NCBI GenBank assembly: GCA_963851385.1
Contig: CAWKPE010000001.1
Span: 43,677 to 107,676, forward strand
From: CAWEFA01 sp963851385
Lineage (GTDB): Bacteria > Bacteroidota > Bacteroidia > Bacteroidales > DTGW01
DNA length: 64,000 bases
Direction: 5' to 3'
The notes under the pieces are model-generated. The model worked only from the letters and a program-made list of their open reading frames with translations, did not search any database and had not been told where the DNA came from. Shown in pieces: positions 36,845 to 46,129 of this stretch (the stretch's first letter is position 1; each line of letters begins with the position of its first letter). The position numbers and the translations under genes were made by a program.

Positions 36845-37036
36845 TCGTGTTTAATAATTTGTCAATGGTTCACGGTTGACAGTTAATAAAAAAAGAAGAT
36901 TAAATTATTCGTGGTGAAGATACTAAAATGTCATAAAACCTTTATGCTTTTATATGCTTATTATGAAATTACATGATTGGTTTAGGTGAGATTATTATCA
37001 TTTTGGTGACTTTAACATAGGTAACATAATAGAATT

Positions 37037-38290
37037 TTATTTTTTATCCAAACTAGGTTGCGCGTAAATCAGAGTAAGCATTTTTCGAATTTTTGGTAAA
37101 ACAAACAGGTATGCCATGGAACCTGCTAAACACAGTACACCTCCTATGACCAATGTAGCTGGTGCGCCAATTAATTTGGCTGACCAACCTGCAAGAAAAC
37201 TTCCAAATGGAGCCGTACCCATGAAAGCCATTGTATAAAAACTCATCACCCTGCCACGTTTTTTTTCATCTACAATTGTTTGAATAATCGTATTGCTGGA
37301 TGCCATTTGAAAAATCATTCCGAGGCCTGTAAATAGTAAAATGAACAGGGAAAAATAAAAATTCCTGGACAATGCAAAAACAATAATTCCGCAACCAAAA
37401 ATAATAGTTGATACCGGGATCAATTTTTCAAGACCTGCCACAGTTTTTCTTGATGCCATATACAATGAACCGACCAAAGCACCTATCCCGGTTGCAGCCA
37501 TGAGAAAACCAAAAGTGTGCGATGAGCCATGAAGAATTTTACCTGCAAAAACAGGCATCAGGATGGTATAAGGCATTCCAACCAAGCTAATCAAACCAAG
37601 CAGTAATATAAGAGTTCGGATAGTTATGTTACTAAATGTATAATAGAAGCCTTCACTAAACTCCTGGAAAAAATTTTTCTCTACTTGCAATTTGAAATCG
37701 CGTTTTATTCTTATAAATGATAAAGTGGTAATCACGAATAAATAACTTATTCCATTAATCAGGAAACAATATCCTTCACCGAAATATGCAATTAATACTC
37801 CGGCAATAGATGGACCTATAAGGCGTGCAGCATTTACCATCGATGAGTTTAATGCTATGGCATTCCCTAAGTCCTGTTTGTTGTCGACCATTTTTATAAC
37901 CAGTGATTGCCGGGCAGGAACATCAAAAGCATTGATCATTCCGAGAAAAGTACCAAGAACGATTATTTGCCATACCTCTAATTTATGCATAAAAAACAAA
38001 ATGCATAAAATAAAGGCCTGAGTCATTGCCAAAATCTGGGTTGAGAGCAATACTTTATACCGGTCAATCCTGTCGGTAACAACTCCGGCATATGGACTCA
38101 ATAAAAAAGTAGGTAATTGCCCTGCAAATCCTACCAATCCTAAAAGCATCGGCGAATGTGTCATCCTGTAAACCAACCAGGGTGTTGCAATACGTTGGGT
38201 CCAGGTACCAATTAATGATATGCTTTGCCCGCTGAAAAAAAGTAAATAATTTCTGTACCGTAATGACCTGAAAGTATTTTTTATATTCAT
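37037..38290 (-). CDS. MFS transporter of the MFS_3 (EntS-like) group
   Basis: Twelve hydrophobic spans in 417 residues, with the start FRSLRYRNYLLFFSGQSISLIGTWTQRIATPWLVYRMT and the loop motif GVVTDRIDRYK that are typical of the MFS_3 group. ARQSLVIKMV and a late KKRGRVMSFY-like segment are further family marks. The substrate is not readable from the sequence; relatives export siderophores or drugs. A second MFS_3 gene is at 39.4 kb on the same strand, so the region carries a pair of related exporters. Confidence 0.88.
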   Translation of the reverse strand: MNIKNTFRSLRYRNYLLFFSGQSISLIGTWTQRIATPWLVYRMTHSPMLLGLVGFAGQLPTFLLSPYAGVVTDRIDRYKVLLSTQILAMTQAFILCILFFMHKLEVWQIIVLGTFLGMINAFDVPARQSLVIKMVDNKQDLGNAIALNSSMVNAARLIGPSIAGVLIAYFGEGYCFLINGISYLFVITTLSFIRIKRDFKLQVEKNFFQEFSEGFYYTFSNITIRTLILLLGLISLVGMPYTILMPVFAGKILHGSSHTFGFLMAATGIGALVGSLYMASRKTVAGLEKLIPVSTIIFGCGIIVFALSRNFYFSLFILLFTGLGMIFQMASSNTIIQTIVDEKKRGRVMSFYTMAFMGTAPFGSFLAGWSAKLIGAPATLVIGGVLCLAGSMAYLFVLPKIRKMLTLIYAQPSLDKK

Positions 38291-38851
38291 GAGAATAAAA
38301 ATTGCTTAACCTGTTAATGTACTTCAATTTAATGTCGCACAAGATCGCTAACTTTTTTAGTTGCCGGTCTCTCCCGCAATACAGCCCACATGTCACTCCG
38401 GCGAACCTTCATGCAACAACGTCCTTACTTTTAAGTAATATTCATCATCTTTTGTGCTTATACCCTTGAATTTAATTTCTTTAAGCATGAAGGTTTCATC
38501 CTGTCTGATTTGAAAATATCCCGCTTCAAATTGCTAATTTATAACAATTAATTATTTGACAATATATTTTATGAATTCCGTTGAATTATTAAATGAAGAC
38601 TGAAAAGTAAATACTTCTGATAGTCTATTACCAAAAGAATTAAAATAAACATTATTAAACTGCTCATAACATTATAACATTCAGCCCACCTGCCACGGCA
38701 ACTTCTAATGCTTTCTCAGCATAGAAAGTCAATAACCTGTTTATTGAATTATTAATAATAAGTATGTAATTTAGTCTTTGATATAATGCTTCGTTTCTCA
38801 TTTTACTTTTTTGTATTAGATAATTTAACGCTTTGATAAAATAATTCAATT
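38291..38851. other. Long intergenic region with coding remnants
   Basis: No full gene is present. On the minus strand 38397-38530 encodes an open stretch ending in DDEYYLKVRTLLHEGSPE and a stop, with no start context upstream. Around 38664-38725 the minus strand reads AEKALEVAVAGGLNVIML, which resembles VKRALEVAAAGGHNIIMI of the YifB/ComM protein 2 kb away. Both look like fragments of decayed genes. The rest is AT-rich. Confidence 0.45.
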
Positions 38852-39376
38852 ATGCCTGATAAATCTGAAATTTTAAAAAAGCTGAATAACGTTAGATTAA
38901 TAGATATTGTAAAAAACTATAAACAATTTGGTTATGATGAAGATATCAGAAATACAGCTTTATCAATTTTAGCTGAACGGAGAATTGATGAAGAAATTCT
39001 GAGATTAACAGGAAATGATAAAAATAATACGTTTGAATCTGCAAAAGATATTTTATTGATGTGTACTAAAAATTCGAAATTAGCCTTTACATTTTATGGT
39101 CTTATGATTACTGCAAAAATATTGTCATCACTATTTGGAAGAAATTCAGATATTATGGGTATTGTATTCCTGATGTCAGCTCTTTTTTTTGTAATATGTT
39201 TTTTGGTTTTCTTACTCAAATCTTTTTTTGATCAGATGAGTTTTTACAAAAATCTCGGAAAAAAAATTGGTTCCGGAGATCAATTAACCTATTTTTTAAT
39301 AGGTATGCCATTGTATGTAATCTTTTATTTTTATTATAAGAACAAGATGAAAGAAGAGATACAGGAAATTGAATAA
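38852..39376 (+). CDS. Hypothetical membrane protein
   Basis: The N-terminal half is helical and charged (EILKKLNNVRLIDIVKNYKQFGYDEDIRNTAL, then AERRIDEEILRLTG), like a small soluble helix bundle. It is followed by two hydrophobic spans (residues about 78-95 and 100-122) and a third near 145-162, then a charged tail. No family is recognised. It is the only rightward gene between two leftward MFS genes. The ATG at 38852 is well placed. Confidence 0.6.
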   Translation: MPDKSEILKKLNNVRLIDIVKNYKQFGYDEDIRNTALSILAERRIDEEILRLTGNDKNNTFESAKDILLMCTKNSKLAFTFYGLMITAKILSSLFGRNSDIMGIVFLMSALFFVICFLVFLLKSFFDQMSFYKNLGKKIGSGDQLTYFLIGMPLYVIFYFYYKNKMKEEIQEIE

Positions 39377-39444
39377 CAACTTTATAATTTATTTAGCTTC
39401 AAACAGTATATTCGCATTTCAGCGGGGTTATTAATTTTCATATT

Positions 39445-40722
39445 TCAGGAATTATCAGTATTCAAAAAACGTACACTTTTTTTCAAAGATAATTTTCGCA
39501 GAGCAGGTGAAACTGATGCTGTTACAGCAACTACCAGCAAAGTAACAGAACCGCCAAATATTACAGAAGGAATAAGACCCATAATTTTTGCAGCCAGTCC
39601 GGATTCAAATGCTCCTAATTCATTCGACGAACCGATAAATATGCTGTTCACTGCTGCTACCCTGCCACGGATTTCATGAGGAGTAAAAAGCTGAAGTATT
39701 GTAGCCCTGATAATAACACTTACACTGTCAAAAGCGCCGCTTAATACAAGTATGATTACCGATACATAAAATATCTTTGAAAGTGCAAAAGCAATCATAC
39801 AGATTCCGAATCCTGCAACACAAGTGAAAAGAAGTTTCCCGGTCTCTCTTACCGGAGGATAAAACATGAGTATAACCGACATAATTATTGCACCTACAGC
39901 AGGACTAGCCCTTAAAAGGCCAAGACCTTCGGGTCCTACTTTTAATATATCCGAGGCAAAAACCGGCAACATGGCCACAGCTCCTCCAAAGAATACAGCA
40001 AACATGTCCAGAGAGAAGGCTCCTAAAAGAAGCTTGTTGTTAAATACATACCTGATTCCTTCATGGATGCGGACAAAAATATTTTCAACATTTTCCGCAA
40101 CAACAAATATCGAGGTACTTTTAACTTTCATCAGTAACAGGAATGAAAACAGGTAAAATGAAAAGACAGTAATATAAGCAGCAATAATTCCTAAGAAACC
40201 ATATATTAATCCACCTATGGCAGGACCCATAACGGCTGCAACCTGCCAGTTGGCACTGTTCCATGTTGCAGCGTTTGCATACAATTCGCGAGGAACCAGC
40301 TGACCTAAAAAAGCTGTATTCGCAGGCATCATTATGCCTCTTGTCAGACCTGTGAGAAAAATTGCAACATAAATCGGGAATGTCCCAAACAATTTGTAAC
40401 AATTGAATGATGGGATGCTGTAAATTAATAACAGAACCGAACCGAACATCAGAATAAAAGTTGTATAACTTATTATTTTCTTACGGTCCCATAAATCCAC
40501 AAAATGACCTGCAAATAAAGCTATGCTTACTTGTGGAATTACTTCGGTAAGTCCGATTATACCTAAAGCTAAAACATTTTTTGTAAGGCTGTAAATCTGC
40601 CATCCTACTACAACAGTTTGCATCAGGGTTGCCATTGTAATGAAAGAACGAAAAGCGAGAAAGAATCTGAAATTTTCAACTTTCAGCACAGCAAAAGCAT
40701 CATTAGAAAATTGTTTATTCAT
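39445..40722 (-). CDS. MFS transporter of the MFS_3 group (second copy)
   Basis: Twelve spans in 425 residues. The start VLKVENFRFFLAFRSFITMATLMQTVVVGWQIY and the loop motif GHFVDLWDRKK define the MFS_3 group; a middle segment ANAATWNSANWQVAAVMGPAIGGLIYG and late FTPHEIRGRVAAVNSIFIG match well-known efflux members. It is similar in layout to the exporter at 37.0 kb but not a tandem copy. Substrate unknown. It is a single leftward gene flanked on its upstream side by a palindromic repeat element. Confidence 0.88.
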   Translation of the reverse strand: MNKQFSNDAFAVLKVENFRFFLAFRSFITMATLMQTVVVGWQIYSLTKNVLALGIIGLTEVIPQVSIALFAGHFVDLWDRKKIISYTTFILMFGSVLLLIYSIPSFNCYKLFGTFPIYVAIFLTGLTRGIMMPANTAFLGQLVPRELYANAATWNSANWQVAAVMGPAIGGLIYGFLGIIAAYITVFSFYLFSFLLLMKVKSTSIFVVAENVENIFVRIHEGIRYVFNNKLLLGAFSLDMFAVFFGGAVAMLPVFASDILKVGPEGLGLLRASPAVGAIIMSVILMFYPPVRETGKLLFTCVAGFGICMIAFALSKIFYVSVIILVLSGAFDSVSVIIRATILQLFTPHEIRGRVAAVNSIFIGSSNELGAFESGLAAKIMGLIPSVIFGGSVTLLVVAVTASVSPALRKLSLKKSVRFLNTDNS

Positions 40723-40781
40723 TTAATTAAAATAAAGATGCAAAAATATATAAGTGAAATGAATGAAGAAAATATTAACAT

Positions 40782-40920
40782 TTATAAATCAATGTCGTTT
40801 AGTTAAGCAGTTTTATATCATTGGTCATACTTCGACAAGCTCAGTATGACCTCATTTTATTGTCACCCTGAGCTTGTCGAAGGGTGTTTCGTTCCTTAAC
40901 TAAACGACATTGATTTATAA
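40782..40920. mobile_element. Palindromic repeat element (MITE-like)
   Basis: Perfect 26-base terminal inverted repeats lie at 40782-40807 and 40895-40920. Inside them two smaller hairpins occur: one at 40824-40850 with GTCATAC/GTATGAC arms and one near 40863-40886 with CACCCT/AGGGTG arms. They share the 15-mer CTTCGACAAGCTCAG and its reverse complement. The element is 139 bases and has no coding frame. The inner 15-mer is of a kind found in many Bacteroidota intergenic repeats. It sits between a MFS gene and the end of the signalling operon. Confidence 0.75.
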
Positions 40921-40950
40921 TATAAAACCAAGACCCCACGCTTTTTAATA

Positions 40951-40977
40951 AAATAAAAACCCGGCACTAAACCGGGG
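40951..40977 (-). terminator. Terminator of the 14-kb signalling gene cluster
   Basis: A GC stem (CCCGG at 40960-40964 with CCGGG at 40972-40976) is followed on the minus strand by a T-rich run (positions 40959 down to 40951). It lies 35 bases after the stop of the last gene of the leftward cluster. Confidence 0.8.
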
Positions 40978-41011
40978 ATTGAAATACTATTTTGAATTTT
41001 AAATTTTAAAC

Positions 41012-41464
41012 TTACAGCGTTCTGATAAACGATACAATCGCCACCGCTGATCCTTTCTTGCCATCGATAAATGAAATTATCAGATGATAAGCACCGGTTT
41101 TCTGGCATTGAAAATTTACTGATTTTACACTTTGTCCGGTTGCAGGATTGTATGTACTTCCGTACAATTTATTCATATCATATAATTGTACCATAGCTTT
41201 TCCTTCGGAACCATCAGCATTACAAACGGTAAACCGGTACTCGGTATTTTTACTTAAAACCATTGTATAGCGTTGTTCGGGGGCTTTACCATCAGCGCCT
41301 GCTTCCGGGAGTTCAACTACAAAATCTTTCAGGTAAGTAGCATCGTCTCCTGCGCTTGCCGCACAAAATTCAACTAACTTAGAACTGGATTGGGCACTTG
41401 AATAAGTTTCTCCGAACCAGGCTAAGAAAATAAAGCTAATTAGAAAGGGAAATATTTTTTTCAT
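41012..41464 (-). CDS. Secreted protein of unknown function
   Basis: A clear signal peptide (residues about 1-24, ending SSAQ) leads to a beta-rich domain of 125 residues: NTEYRFTVCNADGSEGKAMVQLYD and TGAYHLIISFIDGKKGSAVAIVSFI are the best-defined strands, reminiscent of small beta-sandwich domains in Bacteroidota surface proteins. Two Cys pairs are possible (FCAAS, VCNAD, FQCQK). It follows the frameshifted lipoprotein-paralogue gene with 1 base between, and is the last gene of the cluster before the terminator. The function is not recognised. Confidence 0.6.
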   Translation of the reverse strand: MKKIFPFLISFIFLAWFGETYSSAQSSSKLVEFCAASAGDDATYLKDFVVELPEAGADGKAPEQRYTMVLSKNTEYRFTVCNADGSEGKAMVQLYDMNKLYGSTYNPATGQSVKSVNFQCQKTGAYHLIISFIDGKKGSAVAIVSFIRTL

Positions 41465-41465
41465 A

Positions 41466-42379
41466 TTACATTCTGATTAACCTGTTACGTACTCCTTCTA
41501 TTGTTTCTGTAATGTTCTTCAATTGCGTATCAGTTATATTGACAATGCTTTTTTCAGTTTGTTTTATGGTAAGCATACCATTTTCCTCTATATATTGAGG
41601 CTCACCTGATACATAAGTAATATTTACGTCGTCAAATTTACTTTTTATTGATTTAAATTCATTTACATAATTCTTAAAAATTGGATCTTTTGCATAAGAA
41701 GACAATAAAAGCATCAAATCCGTAAGAATAATTTTTTGCTCTCCGATTTTTTCCATAAGCTTTGGATCCGGTTGTTCTTTTGCTACCTGAACTGTAATAT
41801 AAATACCTTCAATCCATGCTCCGGCAATGATAAGGGCACTTAGATTTCCTCGTTTTCCTCATCCGCAACGAATAGTCCATCTGGTTAAAACTATGAACAG
41901 AAATAAATTTAAGAGAATCAATGTTTGAGTTATTTGTAGCAAGGCGTTTTAAAGTAGTAAAATCAAAAAACTGACCTACATTAATTGCATTGGCCAAATT
42001 TTTAATGGTACTCAGGTAATCAATAACCGAACCTGTTTTGTTGTACATATTAAGATAACCCAAGTCGGCACTAAATACACCCAAAGCAAAAGCCTGCGAA
42101 TAGCTTGTGATGTAATTTGACAGTATATTCAGTAGGAGCCAGAAATCCTTTTGAAAAAGGAGCACCCATTGATTTAATCATTGCTGCAATTTCAACAGGA
42201 GATGAAATATTATCTGTTATATTTATTACTGCTTCTTCAGGAATATCAACTCCTTTCATTTCTTCATCCAGTGGCACATTCAGATCATGATTTCTACTGA
42301 AACTGGTTATTTTCGGGATAAAATATATACCGGCAGCAACAACTACCACTCCTAACGTTATCAGTATTCTTTTTACCAT
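41466..42379 (-). pseudogene. Frameshifted paralogue of the 3.5-4.4 kb lipoprotein
   Basis: Three reading frames join into one protein of about 300 residues. The first segment has a membrane anchor and SPVEIAAMIKSMGAPFSKGFLAPTEY; the second has AFALGVFSADLGYLNMY; the third has ALIIAGAWIEGIYITVQVAKEQPDPKLMEKIGEQK. The same order of blocks is present in the intact gene at 3549-4442. Breaks are near 42118, 41880 and 41850. Each block keeps its family similarity, so the gene was functional until recently or the breaks are sequence errors. It sits between the transporter-associated gene and the secreted protein, all leftward. The function of the family is unknown. Confidence 0.65.
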
Positions 42380-42440
42380 GGTTTTATTTTTCTAAATTTA
42401 TCAAAACAAACATTGAATATGAATACATTAAATCCCCTGA

Positions 42441-43058
42441 TTATTTTTTCCTCATTCTTATTTTTTCAGGCAGATCCAATAATTTCTTTAAAGCATCAAA
42501 ATATAATGTCAGATAAAAAAACAAAGTAAAGCACCAGATTATAATCATATTAAACCAATAAGTATCGTAAAATGAACCTTTAAAATGTTTCACCGGAGCA
42601 TAAAAATGTGCCCTGAAATCGAAATATCCGCGAGGGCTAGGATCCAGATAAATAGGATCAATTTGTTGTATAAGCCTGTGGTTATATTCCAAAAGTTTAT
42701 TTTTCTCTTTTTCAAACACCTTCTGAACCATATCTGCAAGATGTTCATTATAATAATCGTCATTAAAATTTTTGTAAACCAGAGACTTATTTAAATTTAA
42801 GTAATTTAATTTATTATTTTTTCTCTTATCTGCCTTATCATATACTTTCTGATAATAATCCAATAATGAAGTTAAATAATCACGAACCGTTATTGATGCC
42901 TCCAAATTGAATTTAGATAAATCGAGTATATTCATGTTTTGAAATTCCACTTCCGGAACAAGCTTTTTCTGAAGAGAGATTTCATTTTTAAGTAACAATA
43001 AATTGCCCTTTGTTTTATCAAGCTTTCCTTTTGAGTTTAGTTCAACAGTTAATTGCAT
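42441..43058 (-). CDS. Helical, C-terminally membrane-anchored partner of the ABC transporter
   Basis: The 205-residue protein has a long charged helical part (KLDKTKGNLLLLKNEISLQKKLV, KVYDKADKRKNNKLNYL) and one strong C-terminal span (about residues 166-188: WFNMIIIWCFTLFFYLTLYF) with a short basic tail. Its start overlaps the end of the ABC transporter gene by 17 bases, which signals translational coupling and a shared complex. I do not recognise the family. The most likely role is an accessory subunit of the transporter. Confidence 0.6.
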   Translation of the reverse strand: MQLTVELNSKGKLDKTKGNLLLLKNEISLQKKLVPEVEFQNMNILDLSKFNLEASITVRDYLTSLLDYYQKVYDKADKRKNNKLNYLNLNKSLVYKNFNDDYYNEHLADMVQKVFEKEKNKLLEYNHRLIQQIDPIYLDPSPRGYFDFRAHFYAPVKHFKGSFYDTYWFNMIIIWCFTLFFYLTLYFDALKKLLDLPEKIRMRKK

Positions 43059-45510
43059 CCAGACGTTTGACTAATTCAGGAATATAATAGACTATTTTAA
43101 AATTTGAATTACTGATTTCTTTTTCAAGATCATAAAAGTATTTCTCATAACCGTTATCCTTAAATTGCCGAACCATAAGCGCTTCATAACTCCATTTGGT
43201 AGGCATTAAATCGGCAATTAACGGTGTTTTGTCAACACTGCTAACATTCCTGTTTAATTTATCGAAACTAAACATCGCACCGCTCAAAACCATCATAGGA
43301 ATAACCAACAGAGGAATTACAATATAAATGGTAACCACTGAATTGAAAGCAGCTGAAATATTCAGTCCAAGAATATTCGCGAACGCAGCAGTTGTAAATA
43401 AAGCAAACCAATAAGAATAGTACATATCTTTAATCCCCAGTACAGTATTTCCGATATATACAAACGTAAGAGTTTGAATTGCAGAAAGCGCAAAGAGTAT
43501 AAATATTTTAGAAATTAAATAGCTCGTCTTACTTAAATTTAAAAATGCTTCCCGTTTTAATATTTTCTGATCGTGAAATATTTCTTCAGCACTTACAGTT
43601 AACCCAAAGAATAATGCAACAATAATGCTCATGAAAATGTAAATTGAAATATTTTCATTTTCGCGGAAAATATAAACATTTGAAGTGGGATCTGCAATAT
43701 ACCTTATTATATAGGAAAGCACAAATGCTAATAAAGGATATTCCAGCAAGTTTAAAATGATATATTGCTTATTGCTAATCTTTGACAGAAAGTCGCGCAA
43801 AACATATATTCTGAATTGTTTTAACCTGCCTGGGATATTAAGCGATTTTGGAGGTGCATCTTCAACCTCTTCAACCTGTTCTTTTTCAAAATTAGTTTTG
43901 AAATGTTCTTCCCATTTTGGCGGTGAAACTTTTCTGACACCGGTATAATTGCCAAATTCATCCACTACCTGTGCTTCAATAATATTGAAAAGCAATTCAG
44001 GATTGACATTTCCGCAAGTAGGGCATTCACCAACATCACTGTTAATTTGTGCATCTATCCGTTTAAAGTACATGACAGCTTCAACAGGATTGCCACTGTA
44101 AACCTGGTATCCTCCGGTATCGAGAATAATCATCCTGTCGAACATTTTATAAATATCAGATGAAGGCTGATGAATAACCACAAAGATAAGTTTTCCTTTA
44201 AGCGCGAGTTCGCGTAAAAGATCCATAACATTGTCAGAATCGCGTGATGAAAGTCCTGAAGTAGGTTCGTCAACAAAAAGTATGGAAGGTTCCCGGATAA
44301 GTTCAAGTGCAATGTTAAGTCTTTTTCGTTGTCCTCCAGATATGGTCTTGTTCATAATGCCACCCACCTTCAAATCTCTTCTGTCGAGCAAGCCAAGATT
44401 GACAAGAGTATTATTGACAAGTTGTGTCAGTTCTTCTTCAGTTTTATCCCGAAAACAAAGCTTAGCGCTGAAGTACAAATTTTCAAATACCGTTAAATCT
44501 TCAATTAACAAATCATCCTGTGGAATTAGACCAATGACGCCTTCCAGTTCCTTTTTCTGAGTGTGTAAATTAAGACCATTGATTAATACTTCACCATTTG
44601 AAGGTTTTTCGATTCCGCACAATACATTAAGCAAAGTTGTTTTACCAGCGCCGCTTGCACCCATGATTCCAACCAAACGGCCATGCGATTCGGCAAAATT
44701 TATATTATATAAACCAACATTGCCATTTGGAAATTTATATTCAAGGTTTTGTACAACAAATGATATTTTATTTGCATGAATGTCTACAAGGAAGTGCGCA
44801 GCTACATCGGAATAATAAATTGGTTTACCTTTTGGCAGTTTTACAGTACTTCCGTTAGCAAACAGGTATATACGTTTGTTGTTGATTGCAAGGCCATTCA
44901 GGAAAAGATCTTCTTCGCCTGTATATTTAAGAAAGTAAAGTTCTACGCTGGGTATTCGAAGGATAAATATGTTGGTATCTAGTTTTTCAGTTTTTATATG
45001 TTTACATAGATTCTGGGTTTGATCTTTGTCATTTATAATTATTACGTGAGGATCATTTATTTCAGAAGGTTCATTTTTAATAACAAAGATTTCAATACTT
45101 TTAAATTCTTCATGAGAAACATTAAAAACTTCAGCTACTGTATTAATGATGGCCATTCTTTGGTCGGAGAATTTGCGATCGGCATTGATCAATTCAAATA
45201 GGCGGACCAAAGCAACAATTTTCTGATTTTGAGTTAGTGTTTTATTTATTTTCCTGCAAATGCCAAGAGTGCGAACAGAGTCAGTGACTTTAGTAAGACG
45301 TATTTTTTTTGTTTCCGATTCGCCCTCTTCTTCATCTCCCCACTCAGCATGTTTCTCAAAAAGTGCATAATATTCCTTTGATTGTTCATCGGAGAGTTGC
45401 TGTGTAAGAAAATTCTTAACATATTCTCTCTCGTTACTTTCAACACCCGAATCCTGTTTAGCTATAATAGCAAACAGTTGCATAAGGGCTTTCAGAATCT
45501 CTTCACTCAT
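43042..45510 (-). CDS. ABCG-type transporter with TerB-like and FHA-like N-terminal regions
   Basis: Order in 822 residues: a TerB-like helical region (about 1-135), an FHA-like beta region (about 155-255, with DLFLNGLAINNKRIYLF), an ABC ATPase (Walker A GASGAGKTT near 284-292, signature ISGGQRKRL near 390, Walker B ILFVDEPTSGL near 410, H-loop VVIHQPS), a CPTCG knuckle (496-500) and a six-span ABC-2 membrane domain (about 580-800). The ATPase-first, membrane-last order is that of ABCG half-transporters. FHA domains bind phospho-Thr, and the neighbouring genes encode a kinase, a phosphatase and a switch protein, so transport or assembly may be phospho-regulated. The substrate is unknown. Confidence 0.85.
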   Translation of the reverse strand: MSEEILKALMQLFAIIAKQDSGVESNEREYVKNFLTQQLSDEQSKEYYALFEKHAEWGDEEEGESETKKIRLTKVTDSVRTLGICRKINKTLTQNQKIVALVRLFELINADRKFSDQRMAIINTVAEVFNVSHEEFKSIEIFVIKNEPSEINDPHVIIINDKDQTQNLCKHIKTEKLDTNIFILRIPSVELYFLKYTGEEDLFLNGLAINNKRIYLFANGSTVKLPKGKPIYYSDVAAHFLVDIHANKISFVVQNLEYKFPNGNVGLYNINFAESHGRLVGIMGASGAGKTTLLNVLCGIEKPSNGEVLINGLNLHTQKKELEGVIGLIPQDDLLIEDLTVFENLYFSAKLCFRDKTEEELTQLVNNTLVNLGLLDRRDLKVGGIMNKTISGGQRKRLNIALELIREPSILFVDEPTSGLSSRDSDNVMDLLRELALKGKLIFVVIHQPSSDIYKMFDRMIILDTGGYQVYSGNPVEAVMYFKRIDAQINSDVGECPTCGNVNPELLFNIIEAQVVDEFGNYTGVRKVSPPKWEEHFKTNFEKEQVEEVEDAPPKSLNIPGRLKQFRIYVLRDFLSKISNKQYIILNLLEYPLLAFVLSYIIRYIADPTSNVYIFRENENISIYIFMSIIVALFFGLTVSAEEIFHDQKILKREAFLNLSKTSYLISKIFILFALSAIQTLTFVYIGNTVLGIKDMYYSYWFALFTTAAFANILGLNISAAFNSVVTIYIVIPLLVIPMMVLSGAMFSFDKLNRNVSSVDKTPLIADLMPTKWSYEALMVRQFKDNGYEKYFYDLEKEISNSNFKIVYYIPELVKRLDAINC

Positions 45511-45513
45511 AAA

Positions 45514-45699
45514 TTACAAAATTGGAAAACTTAATCTATTATTTATGAATATGAGTACAATTATAGTGAATATTAAGAAACCTCGCAAAACTCTTTCTAC
45601 CAAAGGTACCTCTTTGGAAAAAGTTAAGTTGTCTTTTACTTCCAATGATCCTATTAATTCAGATATGTAGTACAAGCGAGGTTTAATGAAATTCAACAT
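45514..45699 (-). CDS. Small membrane protein in the Sia/ABC cluster
   Basis: A 61-residue frame with a polar N-terminal half (YYISELIGSLEVKDNLTFSKE) and a C-terminal span (VLRGFLIFTIIVLIFINN). It starts 31 bases after siaC and ends 3 bases before the ABC gene, on the same strand, so it fits the operon tightly. No family is recognised. It may attach the switch proteins to the membrane or be a transporter subunit. Confidence 0.5.
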   Translation of the reverse strand: MLNFIKPRLYYISELIGSLEVKDNLTFSKEVPLVERVLRGFLIFTIIVLIFINNRLSFPIL

Positions 45700-45730
45700 G
45701 TTAAAGACATCTTAAATGATTATTTTTTCA

Positions 45731-46111
45731 TTAACCGGAATATGAAATTTGTTCAAAAGGAACTTCAACAATATCTGCATATTCGTTGCCTGCCTCCTGC
45801 ATATCCTCATCATCCTCAGGGTAATACCAACGTACAACCACATTGTTTCCTTTTTTATTTAGTTCTTCGAGTTTCATTAATATATCGAGGATGAGCTTTG
45901 ATGATGCTGTATTAAAATATACCAATCTGAAATTAAAAATTGTTTTTTGGTTTGGACTCTTTGAATATTCAGCAAGCCAATTAAGTATTGGGCCATAGAA
46001 GCTGCTTACATCTTCGGGTAAGGAACGACCCGATATTTCCATATTATTTTCTGTTGCATCAAGAATAACGCTAGGAGTATCTTCAGTTCCTTTAATTTTG
46101 ATTGCTTCCAT
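45731..46111 (-). CDS. siaC: SiaC-type partner-switch protein (DUF1987)
   Basis: This 126-residue protein matches the SiaC/DUF1987 family: IKGTEDTPSVILDATENNMEISGRSLPEDVSSFYGPI is the family's start, and FRLVYFNTASSKLILDIL contains Thr68, the position that the SiaB kinase phosphorylates and SiaA dephosphorylates in Pseudomonas aeruginosa. There, unphosphorylated SiaC activates the diguanylate cyclase SiaD. No such cyclase is present here; the ABC transporter gene takes its place downstream. It begins 18 bases after siaB. Confidence 0.9.
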   Translation of the reverse strand: MEAIKIKGTEDTPSVILDATENNMEISGRSLPEDVSSFYGPILNWLAEYSKSPNQKTIFNFRLVYFNTASSKLILDILMKLEELNKKGNNVVVRWYYPEDDEDMQEAGNEYADIVEVPFEQISYSG

Positions 46112-46129
46112 AATTTCAAATTTAAATTT

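Noticed and set aside
38064..38396. Minus-strand frame of 110 codons
   Set aside because: It runs into the start of the MFS gene in a different frame and has no recognisable domain; it is treated as a shadow and part of the remnant region.
40741..40920. Repeated sequences that could be taken for a CRISPR array
   Set aside because: The repeats are inverted, not direct, and there are only two outer arms with no regular spacers or cas genes.
44231..44779. Plus-strand open frames inside the ABC transporter gene
   Set aside because: They are antisense to the well-conserved ATPase domain and rich in Ser and Pro as expected for antisense translation.
42441..45510. Tellurite-resistance function suggested by the TerB-like region
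   Set aside because: TerB-like helical domains occur in many contexts; there are no other ter genes here, so no resistance role is claimed.
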